Positions 1 through 7,707 of a stretch of 42,850 nt of DNA are shown one piece after another. Both the position numbers and the translations under genes were made by a program. This DNA is from Chitinophagales bacterium. GTDB taxonomy: Bacteria; Bacteroidota; Bacteroidia; Chitinophagales; CAIODY01. Location: assembly GCA_026461075.1 (NCBI GenBank), contig JAPJNH010000134.1, positions 1 to 42,850 on the forward strand, in the 5' to 3' direction. The first letter of the stretch is position 1. Each line of letters starts with the position of its first letter. The notes below the pieces were generated by a model. That model saw only the letters and a program-made list of their open reading frames with translations. It was not told the origin of the DNA and made no database searches.

Positions 1-1473
1 AAAAAGAAGAAAAAGAAAAAAGCGAAGGTTTTAAAAGTACAAAAAGAAAAGCCTTTAAACCCGCTTTTGTATGTGATATTAAAACCAATGATGTCTCTTA
101 AAAGAGCTTCTATCAATTATTCTGAAGATGCAGGCACGCAACTTCCTGGCTATTTCCCGCGTTCCAGATATCTTGGTCTTGACACTTTCATGCGTTATCC
201 TGGCTATGATTTCATTGGAGGTCTTCAGCCATCTCCTTCTATAATGAATATGTATGGAGGATATGATATCCTTTCAAAGGATTTCCTACAAAATACACCA
301 TTTACACAACGCCTTACTAAGACATTAAATGTAACAGCGAGTTTAGAGCCGATGACCGACTTTAAAATTGACTTAACCTTCATGCGTAATTCATCGAAAA
401 ACTTGAGTGAGAATTACAAGTATCAGGCTGCCACCAATAATAACCCTGGTTATTTTGATGTACAAAGTAAAATGATTAACGGTTCCTTCTCTGTATCTTT
501 TTTTGGATTGAATACCTTCTTTATTCAACCGGATGCAGACAATGTTTCTCCTTTATTTAAGGAATTCGAAAGGAAACGTAAGTTCATTTCAAAAGAGTTA
601 GGATTGGCAAACCCATATAGTCAAGACACTTTCCCTGGGCATAACGAATATTATAAAGGCTACGGACCTTATTCTCAAAGCGTCCTTATACCTGCATTCT
701 TGGCTACTTATACGAGTCCGCAAATGGCTAACTTAACCATCGATCAGTTATTCAATATTCTTCCGAAACCAAATTGGAGAGTTAGCTATAATGGTCTTAC
801 GAAACTTCCAGGGATTAAAAAAGTGATTACTTCTGCTACGATTAATCATACGTACAATTCTACGTTCAATATTGGTAGTTTTACTACCGCGCCTGATTTC
901 TTATTAGCTTTAGATAATGCAGGCTCTATTTGGCCTATATTCATTGATACGGTTGGTCAAAACTTCGTCAATTATTATAACGTACCATCGATTAGTATAA
1001 CGGAGCAATTAGCGCCATTAATCGGTATTGACATTACGTGGAAAAACAACATTACTACTAAACTTGATATTAAGTTTAGTCGCAATTTAAATATGTCTTT
1101 TGTCGACTATCAATTGTCAGAAGCACGTACACAAGAATTTACTTTTGGCGGAGGATATAAGCGTAAAGGAACCTCGCTACCTGTAAAGTATCAAGGTAAG
1201 CCAGTTAAGTTAGACAACGACCTAACCTTCCGTCTCGACCTTACTTATAGAAATGATCTAACTATGAATTACAAGTTGGACCAGAATTTGAATACCCCTA
1301 CTCGAGGTATGAAATCAATAGGCATTGCACCATATATCGACTATGTGGTGAACAACAAACTGAACATTAGAATTTTCTATGATTATCGTAGAACTATACC
1401 AGCGACTAGTGCCAGCTTCCCGATTACTGCTGTAAAGGCAGGTGTTAAGATTAGATTCTCCTTAACACCTTAA
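1..1473 (+). CDS. sprA: SprA (Sov) T9SS outer-membrane translocon, C-terminal part
   Basis: The frame is open from base 1, so the gene is cut by the window edge; only about the last 490 residues are present of a protein that in this family is around 2,400. SprA is the giant outer-membrane channel of the type IX secretion system, also needed for gliding. Visible features: a lysine-rich stretch at the very start, then a domain opening with NPLLYVILKPMMSLKRAS and continuing with GYFPRSRYLGLD, which is characteristic of the SprA C-terminus, and many alternating beta-strand segments ending in VKIRFSLTP, as expected for a beta-barrel. The gene converges on the helicase gene with an 18-19 base gap and no clear terminator. 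A second T9SS-type gene (PorP/SprF) lies about 34 kb away. The family call is from recognised sequence; the function is family knowledge. Confidence 0.88.
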   Translation, partial: KKKKKKKAKVLKVQKEKPLNPLLYVILKPMMSLKRASINYSEDAGTQLPGYFPRSRYLGLDTFMRYPGYDFIGGLQPSPSIMNMYGGYDILSKDFLQNTPFTQRLTKTLNVTASLEPMTDFKIDLTFMRNSSKNLSENYKYQAATNNNPGYFDVQSKMINGSFSVSFFGLNTFFIQPDADNVSPLFKEFERKRKFISKELGLANPYSQDTFPGHNEYYKGYGPYSQSVLIPAFLATYTSPQMANLTIDQLFNILPKPNWRVSYNGLTKLPGIKKVITSATINHTYNSTFNIGSFTTAPDFLLALDNAGSIWPIFIDTVGQNFVNYYNVPSISITEQLAPLIGIDITWKNNITTKLDIKFSRNLNMSFVDYQLSEARTQEFTFGGGYKRKGTSLPVKYQGKPVKLDNDLTFRLDLTYRNDLTMNYKLDQNLNTPTRGMKSIGIAPYIDYVVNNKLNIRIFYDYRRTIPATSASFPITAVKAGVKIRFSLTP

Positions 1474-1492
1474 CCTAAAAGCATTTTATAAA

Positions 1493-3580
1493 TTAATAAC
1501 GTTTTTTAGGACCGTCTTTTTTGCCTTTATAGCTTGAAGATCCCGCACTAGAGCGTGCTCCGTCTTTCTTTGGACCACCTCTGTATGATGAACCTGATCC
1601 ACCGCGAGAGTCGCGATCTCCACTTGATCTAGAAGCGCCTCCGAATTTGCTATCGCCGCCACGACTAGAACTACCAGGACGAGAACTTCCTCCGCGAGAG
1701 CTTGAGCTGCTACCACCAGATCTTTCACGTCTTTCGAAAGGAGCTCTTTCGCCTCTTTCTCCGCCACGATCGCTTCTTTCACTACGTTCGCCACTACCTC
1801 TTCTTTCTGATCTTTCCGGACGATCACCGCTAGAACGTGATCCTTTAAAATCACCACTCTCGAAATAACCAGAACCGAAAGAACGGCTAGAACCTCCGCT
1901 TGAAGGACGACGGGAGCGAGGACGGCTGCTAAAGCTGCTATCATCACCATCCATCTTGGCATCCATACCACTCTTCTCCATACGTATCTCACGACCATTG
2001 AACGTGCTTCCAGGAAGCATTGACATCATTGGTTCAACCGCTTCATCCTTAACAGTCAAATAGCTATAAACACCTTTGATATCTACATTCTTAAGCATTG
2101 CAGGTGTAATACCTGTATTGCTCATAACGAAAGTCTTCATTGAAGCAGCTGTAAATCCGTCACGCTTACCAAGATTGATAAACAAACGAGTTCCAGCAAC
2201 AACATCTAATACACGATTCGGATCATTTTGACCAGAACCACCTTTTTCATTACCACGGTTCAAATCTTCACGATCTGCACCAATAATAGTTTTACCAGAG
2301 AATAAGAAATGCAACATCTGACGCATTAAAGTATCAGAATCTGGTAAAGTAATATCTGCTAAAGCTGCATTAATTGCAACTTCAATAGCCTCTTCAATAT
2401 GAGGATGCGCAAAAATTTGTTGAATTTTTGAATCAATCAAATGCGTAGCCACTTCAGAGAAAGTAGGAATTGGCTTAAGTACAAAAGTAACCTTCGCCAT
2501 TCTTTCAATTTGACGCATTACGTGTACCTCACGAGCAGAAATCAAAGCCCATGAAACACCCGTTTTACCCGCACGAGCTGTACGTCCGCTACGGTGTGTA
2601 TAGTTTTCTATATCGTCTGGAAGATCAAAATGGATAACGTGCGTTAATTCTTTAACGTCGATACCACGAGCCGCCACGTCAGTAGCTAAAAGTATTCTTA
2701 CTTGACGTTGACGAAACTTTTGCATTACACGCTCACGTTGATTCTGATTCAAATCTCCGTGTAAACAATCCGACAAATAGCCGTCCTTATTTAATTTATC
2801 CGCAATGTCTTGCGTTTCACGTTTAGTAGTACAGAAGATAATACCATAAAAATCTGTTTGGTGATAATCCAAAATACGACGTAAAGCCATAAACTTATCC
2901 TTGCCATGCACTAATGCATATGCGTGGGTAATGTTTTGGTTAGTCGTGTTTTTGCTGCCAACAGAAATTTCTTTCGCGTCTTTCAAAAAGCGCTCAGCAA
3001 TCTGACGAACACTAGCAGGCATGGTAGCACTGAACAAGAACGTACGTTTTTCTGCAGGCGTATATCCTAAGATATACTCGATGTCATCACGAAAGCCCAT
3101 ATTGAGCATTTCATCTGCTTCATCTAATACGCAAAAACGAATCGCACCAAAATTGATTTCACCTCTTTGCATAAGGTCCATCAATCGTCCTGGCGTTGCC
3201 ACAATTACTGAAGGCTTATTACGCAAAGACTTAATCTGACGCATCATATCTGAACCACCATAAACCGCCACACTTGAAAACTGTGGGATAAATTTGGCGA
3301 ACTTGTTCAAATCTCTTTCGATTTGTAAACACAATTCACGTGTAGGACAAATAATAAGCGCTTGTGTAGTCTTCTTGCTTAAATCAATCAGATTTAAAAT
3401 TGGCAAGCCGAAAGCGGCAGTTTTCCCGGTTCCGGTCTGCGCCAATGCAAGAATATCCTTATCGTCGGAAAGAATAGCTGGAATTGATTGTGCTTGAACA
3501 GGGGTAGGTTCTGTAAAACCTAATTCCTCAATCGCTTTGAGGATTTCTGGGTTAAGTCCCAGGACTGAAAATAATGTCAT
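1493..3580 (-). CDS. DEAD-box ATP-dependent RNA helicase with DbpA RNA-binding domain
   Basis: ATP-driven RNA unwinding, probably in ribosome assembly or cold-shock RNA remodelling (DeaD/CsdA-like). The 695-residue protein has, in order: Q motif (FTEPTPVQ, about 22-29), motif I AQTGTGKT (47-54), Ia PTRELCLQI, Ib TPGRLMD, DEAD (153-156), SAT (184-186), ATDVAARGIDV (about 299-309) and HRSGRTARAG (329-338). Residues about 465-545 form a DbpA-type RNA-binding domain. The last ~130 residues are a low-complexity tail rich in Ser, Arg and Gly that ends in a lysine-rich KKDGPKKRY, probably a disordered RNA-binding tail. The ATG is supported by a -7 box 17 bases upstream. Long frames antisense or out of frame to the tail are composition artefacts. 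Family certain; the specific role is open. Confidence 0.96.
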   Translation of the reverse strand: MTLFSVLGLNPEILKAIEELGFTEPTPVQAQSIPAILSDDKDILALAQTGTGKTAAFGLPILNLIDLSKKTTQALIICPTRELCLQIERDLNKFAKFIPQFSSVAVYGGSDMMRQIKSLRNKPSVIVATPGRLMDLMQRGEINFGAIRFCVLDEADEMLNMGFRDDIEYILGYTPAEKRTFLFSATMPASVRQIAERFLKDAKEISVGSKNTTNQNITHAYALVHGKDKFMALRRILDYHQTDFYGIIFCTTKRETQDIADKLNKDGYLSDCLHGDLNQNQRERVMQKFRQRQVRILLATDVAARGIDVKELTHVIHFDLPDDIENYTHRSGRTARAGKTGVSWALISAREVHVMRQIERMAKVTFVLKPIPTFSEVATHLIDSKIQQIFAHPHIEEAIEVAINAALADITLPDSDTLMRQMLHFLFSGKTIIGADREDLNRGNEKGGSGQNDPNRVLDVVAGTRLFINLGKRDGFTAASMKTFVMSNTGITPAMLKNVDIKGVYSYLTVKDEAVEPMMSMLPGSTFNGREIRMEKSGMDAKMDGDDSSFSSRPRSRRPSSGGSSRSFGSGYFESGDFKGSRSSGDRPERSERRGSGERSERSDRGGERGERAPFERRERSGGSSSSSRGGSSRPGSSSRGGDSKFGGASRSSGDRDSRGGSGSSYRGGPKKDGARSSAGSSSYKGKKDGPKKRY

Positions 3581-3597
3581 TGTATATTAATAAGCCA

Positions 3598-3605
3598 CAA
3601 AGGTA
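3598..3605 (-). promoter_or_regulatory. -7 promoter box of the helicase gene
   Basis: TACCTTTG on the minus strand matches the Bacteroidota TAnnTTTG consensus and ends 17 bases before the helicase ATG. I see no TTG at the usual distance upstream. Confidence 0.55.
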
Positions 3606-3645
3606 CGATTTATTAGCGCAATCCCCTGATTTTAATTCCTAATTG

Positions 3646-4086
3646 TTAGCTATATGGGAAGAAAGCGTCCTTAATATGCTCCAATTCAAACCTTTGCTCA
3701 CCTAGTTTAATAATCGAAATAACATCAAATCTAACGTCTAATTTCCACTTTTCCTTTTCTATATACCCTTTTGCGACACGTATATATTGTTGTTGTTTGG
3801 CCTTATTAACGGCCCTTTCTGGATAGCCATATTTGGCAGTCGATCTTGTTTTTACCTCAATAAAAATGAGGAACTGCTTATGTTGAGCAATAATGTCAAC
3901 TTCGGCAGTCCCCCATTTCCAATTTCGATGTAAAATCGAATATCCTTTCTTTATTAGTTCTTCGGCAGCAATTGCCTCGCCCCAATTTCCGGTTACTTTA
4001 TTATTTGCTTTCGAATTATCCGTACAATTCGTAGTGGATGTCTTTTTTCTCATATCCCATTGCCATAAGGCGGTCTTTAGCTTCAT
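3646..4086 (-). CDS. yraN: YraN (UPF0102) family nuclease-fold protein
   Basis: Small protein of the restriction-endonuclease-like fold, biochemical role not established in the family. Visible features: the N-terminal GNWGEAIAAEEL followed by GYSILHRNWK, then EVDIIAQ and FIEVKTRS, giving the Glu...Asp...Glu-x-Lys pattern of PD-(D/E)xK enzymes. Length (146, or 135 from the inner Met) is close to the family's usual ~120-130. Start choice is uncertain: the first ATG (4086) overlaps the upstream reductase gene by 71 bases; the second ATG (4053, MRKKTST) overlaps it by 38 and gives a length nearer to the family. Either way the gene is translated from the reductase mRNA, so coupling is likely. Confidence 0.88.
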   Translation of the reverse strand: MKLKTALWQWDMRKKTSTTNCTDNSKANNKVTGNWGEAIAAEELIKKGYSILHRNWKWGTAEVDIIAQHKQFLIFIEVKTRSTAKYGYPERAVNKAKQQQYIRVAKGYIEKEKWKLDVRFDVISIIKLGEQRFELEHIKDAFFPYS

Positions 4087-4741
4087 TAATCATAGCTGTC
4101 CAACCGCAGATCATGAACTGTGCAGGACGCTTATCACTAAATAAACGCTCGTACACCTCATGAACGTATCCTTTCTCTCCAGTCCATGATTCATCACCAC
4201 GTGATAAAACAGGGATAAAGTTAAAGCCTGGCATATCTTTTTGTAATTGCTCCATCTCTTGACGATATAAAATATCACCTTCAACGCGCGTTCCAAAAAT
4301 CATATAAATATTCTTATGCTGCTTGCCATGCATCTTGATATCTTTCACCATTGCACGGAAAGGGGCAATTCCAGTTCCTGTACAAATGAAGCATAAGTCA
4401 TGCTCCAACGGATGATGTAAAGTAAACTTACCTAATGGACCACGCATTGGAACATCCATACCTTCTTTGATTTCATTGAACAAGTGAGTAGTGCCTGCAC
4501 CACCCTCCTTCAATACAATCACCAATTCTAATTTATTGGTTCCGTCAGGATTAGAAGCAATAGAATAACTTCTCCAACGAAGATTCTTTTTCTCATGAAT
4601 CGGTAAATCCATAGTCACAAATTGACCAGGAGTAAAATCGAATTTTTCTAATTCTGGAAACTCGATATAAAATCTACGAGTATTAGGAGTTTCTTGTTCA
4701 ATCTTATAGAACACTCCTTTGTGCCATGCTACTTCTGCCAT
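4016..4741 (-). CDS. Ferredoxin-NADP reductase-like FAD-dependent oxidoreductase
   Basis: A 241-residue flavoprotein with the two-domain ferredoxin reductase layout: an FAD-binding beta-barrel with RSYS at 57-60 and GKFTLHH near 104-110, and an NAD(P)-binding domain with TGTGIAPFRA (121-130) and ICGW (211-214). It ends in ELYG rather than a terminal aromatic residue. It moves electrons between NAD(P)H and an acceptor; no ferredoxin or flavodoxin gene adjoins it, so the partner is unknown. ATG start at 4741; a -7 box lies 22 bases upstream. Its 3' end overlaps yraN. Confidence 0.9.
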   Translation of the reverse strand: MAEVAWHKGVFYKIEQETPNTRRFYIEFPELEKFDFTPGQFVTMDLPIHEKKNLRWRSYSIASNPDGTNKLELVIVLKEGGAGTTHLFNEIKEGMDVPMRGPLGKFTLHHPLEHDLCFICTGTGIAPFRAMVKDIKMHGKQHKNIYMIFGTRVEGDILYRQEMEQLQKDMPGFNFIPVLSRGDESWTGEKGYVHEVYERLFSDKRPAQFMICGWTAMINEAKDRLMAMGYEKKDIHYELYG

Positions 4742-4763
4742 TGTATTGTTTTTTGTTGCTTCT

Positions 4764-4771
4764 CAAAAATA
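4764..4771 (-). promoter_or_regulatory. -7 promoter box of the reductase-yraN unit
   Basis: TATTTTTG on the minus strand matches TAnnTTTG and ends 22 bases before the reductase ATG. The -33 element is not clear. Confidence 0.5.
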
Positions 4772-4822
4772 TAAAAAAGGATGAAAACTTCTAACATTTC
4801 TGCTAGAATGAAATTGAAAAAT

Positions 4823-7684
4823 TTACAAATAGTTAGCAAGGTACTTTCCTGTATGGGATTCCTTTACCTTCACTAATTTCTCAGGAGTACCTGAGTAAAG
4901 CAATTTTCCACCACCTGAACCGCCTTCAGGACCAATATCTAACAAATAATCCATTGTTTTGATAACGTCTAGATTATGTTCGATAATTAGTACCGTATTT
5001 CCTTTATCCACTAAGCTTTGCAAAACCTCCATTAATATTCGAATATCCTCAAAATGCAAGCCTGTCGTTGGTTCATCTAGAATATAGAAAGTATTGCCCG
5101 TATCATTCTTACTAAGCTCCGCTGCTAATTTCACACGTTGTGCTTCTCCTCCACTCAAGGTAGTTGAGGATTGTCCCAATTTGATATAACCTAAACCTAC
5201 TTGTTGTAAAGTTTTAACCTTTTTATAAATCAATGGATAGGCTTCGAAGAAGTGTGTCGCTTCTTCAATGGTCATGTCTAACACATCCCCTATCGACTTC
5301 CCTTTATAGCGTATTTCAAGTGTTTCTTTGTTGAAACGTTTACCCATGCACTTCTCACAAAGAACCTCGACATCTGGCAAGAAGTTCATTTCGATAACCT
5401 TGTGCCCACCGCCTTCGCATACTTCACATCGTCCGCCTTTTACATTGAAAGAAAAACGACCTGGTTTATACCCACGAATTTTTGATTCTGGTAATTGCGT
5501 AAACAAGGATCTAATTTCACTAAACACATTGATATAAGTCGCTGGATTACTTCTAGGATTTCTTCCTATCGGGCTTTGATCAATTTCAATAATCTTATCG
5601 ATATGCTCTAAACCTTTTACCTGCTTGTATGCCAACGGCTTCATTTTTGAATGATAGCAATGTTGCATTAAAATCGGATATAAGGTTTGATTGATTAAGG
5701 TAGATTTTCCAGAACCAGAAACGCCTGTAACCCCCACTAGAGCGCCTAATGGAATCTTGATACTCACATTCTTCAAGTTATTCCCGGAGCAATTAGTCAA
5801 TTCTAAAAAATTACCATTCCCTTTTCGTCTTTGCTTCGGAACTGGAATTTCTTTGCGTTTATTTAAATAGGACGCCGTTAAAGAGTTGGAATTTAGAATA
5901 TCCTGATAGGAGCCTTCTGCAATAATTTTCCCTCCATGTTCTCCTGCTGCTGGTCCGATATCGATTATATAATCGGCAGCTTGCATTATTTCCTCATCAT
6001 GTTCAACGACTAAAACCGAATTCCCCACTTCCACTAATTGACGCAAGGAGTGAATTAATTTTTGATTATCGCGTTGATGTAATCCGATACTCGGTTCATC
6101 TAAAATATAGGTAATTCCAGTAAGTTGAGCTCCGATTTGGGTTGCCAAACGAATTCGCTGTGATTCACCACCAGAAAGCGTTCCGCTGCTTCTACCCAAA
6201 CTTAAATAGTTCAATCCGACATCCAACAAAAACTGCAATCGGGTTTGTAATTCTTTAATAATTTCAGAAGCGATCTGCGTTTGTTTTTTACTTAATTCTG
6301 GACCTACGCCCGAAAACCAATTCATTAATTCCTGCAAATCCATTTCTACTAACTCACTAATATTCCTATTCGCAATCTTGAAATGCAGACTTTCTTTTTT
6401 CAATCGTTTTCCGTTACAGGTGGGACACTCTCGCATTTCCATATACTCCTTCGCCCATTCACGAACTTGATCAGATGAAGTGTCTTCAAAGTACCTTTTT
6501 AACATAGGTATGACACCTTCAAAAGGACCATCGTAGTTTTGGGCCCAACCACTATAATTAACCTTTAATGCCTCTTCACCTGTTCCGTGTAAGATCTTTG
6601 CTAATACATCTTTAGATAATTTAGTGGGACTATCAGAAAGTTTAAATTTGTATTTTTTAGCGAGTGCGTTTAGCTGAGCGAAATGAAAAGAATCTTTATT
6701 GGAACCTATCGGTGCTATTGCGCCGTTATCAATGGAAAGATTGTAATCTGGAATAACTAAATTTTCTGCAACTTCATACTGCACCCCCAAACCATTACAA
6801 TCAGGGCAAGAACCGTATGGAGAGTTGAAGCTGAACGTATTTGGAGAAGGCTCATCATAGGAAATTCCCGACTCCGAACACATTAAGGTTTTACTCATTA
6901 ATTCAGTTCGATCCTTATCCCAATCCAAAATCATCACTTGACCATTTCCCAACTTCAGTGCTAGCGTAAGTGAATCTCTTAGACGATTTAAATCCTCCTC
7001 ACTTACTTCGAATCGATCAATTACCAATTCGATATCGTGAATTTTGAAACGATCCACTTGCATCTTCGGCACTATATTCTCTACCACTCCATCCACACGA
7101 ATTTTAGTATAACCTTGCTTGTGATATTGCTCAAAAAGCTCGCGATAGTGCCCTTTTCTACCTTTCACTAAAGGTGTTAATATCGCGATTCGTTTACTAT
7201 CATAATTAGAGAGAATATGCTCTAAAATTTGTTCTTCTGTAAAACGAATCATTTTCTTTCCTGTCACATACGAATAGGCCTCACCTGCGCGGGCATATAA
7301 AAGACGAAGAAAATCATATATCTCTGTAACCGTTCCAACTGTTGAACGAGGATTCTTATTGGTTGTCTTTTGCTCAATGGCAATCACCGGACTTAAGCCA
7401 CTGATTTGATCCACATCTGGACGTTCTAATCCGCCGATAAATTGACGAGCATAGGCAGAGAAACTTTCCATATATCTGCGCTGCCCTTCTGCAAATATGG
7501 TATCAAAAGCCAAAGAAGACTTTCCACTTCCACTCACACCGGTAATAACCACCAGTTTGTTTCGCGGAATTTTAACGGAAATGTTTTTTAAATTATGTTC
7601 ACGCGCACCTTCGACAATCAGGAAAGGGATTTCAACTTCTGAAATAGGATTCTCCACTTTCGCATTTGCCAATTTCTTTGCCAT
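4823..7684 (-). CDS. uvrA: Excinuclease ABC subunit UvrA
   Basis: DNA-damage recognition ATPase of nucleotide excision repair, working with UvrB and UvrC (not in this window). The 953-residue protein has the full-length UvrA layout: two ABC ATPase modules with Walker A GVSGSGKSS near the N-terminus and GVSGSGKST in the second half, signature motifs LSGGESQRIRLA and LSGGEAQRVKLAAEL, and Cys pairs for zinc modules (CPDCNGLG; CEVCEGGGH with CEKCMGKRF). Walker B regions read YILDEPSIGLH and YILDEPTTGLH. It starts 23 bases after the fused E1 gene on the same strand with no terminator between, so the two are probably co-transcribed; I found no separate promoter box in the short gap. Confidence 0.98.
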   Translation of the reverse strand: MAKKLANAKVENPISEVEIPFLIVEGAREHNLKNISVKIPRNKLVVITGVSGSGKSSLAFDTIFAEGQRRYMESFSAYARQFIGGLERPDVDQISGLSPVIAIEQKTTNKNPRSTVGTVTEIYDFLRLLYARAGEAYSYVTGKKMIRFTEEQILEHILSNYDSKRIAILTPLVKGRKGHYRELFEQYHKQGYTKIRVDGVVENIVPKMQVDRFKIHDIELVIDRFEVSEEDLNRLRDSLTLALKLGNGQVMILDWDKDRTELMSKTLMCSESGISYDEPSPNTFSFNSPYGSCPDCNGLGVQYEVAENLVIPDYNLSIDNGAIAPIGSNKDSFHFAQLNALAKKYKFKLSDSPTKLSKDVLAKILHGTGEEALKVNYSGWAQNYDGPFEGVIPMLKRYFEDTSSDQVREWAKEYMEMRECPTCNGKRLKKESLHFKIANRNISELVEMDLQELMNWFSGVGPELSKKQTQIASEIIKELQTRLQFLLDVGLNYLSLGRSSGTLSGGESQRIRLATQIGAQLTGITYILDEPSIGLHQRDNQKLIHSLRQLVEVGNSVLVVEHDEEIMQAADYIIDIGPAAGEHGGKIIAEGSYQDILNSNSLTASYLNKRKEIPVPKQRRKGNGNFLELTNCSGNNLKNVSIKIPLGALVGVTGVSGSGKSTLINQTLYPILMQHCYHSKMKPLAYKQVKGLEHIDKIIEIDQSPIGRNPRSNPATYINVFSEIRSLFTQLPESKIRGYKPGRFSFNVKGGRCEVCEGGGHKVIEMNFLPDVEVLCEKCMGKRFNKETLEIRYKGKSIGDVLDMTIEEATHFFEAYPLIYKKVKTLQQVGLGYIKLGQSSTTLSGGEAQRVKLAAELSKNDTGNTFYILDEPTTGLHFEDIRILMEVLQSLVDKGNTVLIIEHNLDVIKTMDYLLDIGPEGGSGGGKLLYSGTPEKLVKVKESHTGKYLANYL

Positions 7685-7707
7685 TAGGGGTGTTTCTTTA
7701 CACGTAA

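Noticed and set aside
1486-1998. 170-codon frame out of phase with the helicase tail, and a plus-strand frame at 1647-1868
   Set aside because: Both are by-products of the Ser/Arg/Gly-repetitive helicase tail; no start signal, and the proteins are low-complexity.
4785-4809. TTCTA-N10-TAGAA inverted repeat upstream of the reductase gene
   Set aside because: Only five bases per arm in AT-rich DNA; likely chance.
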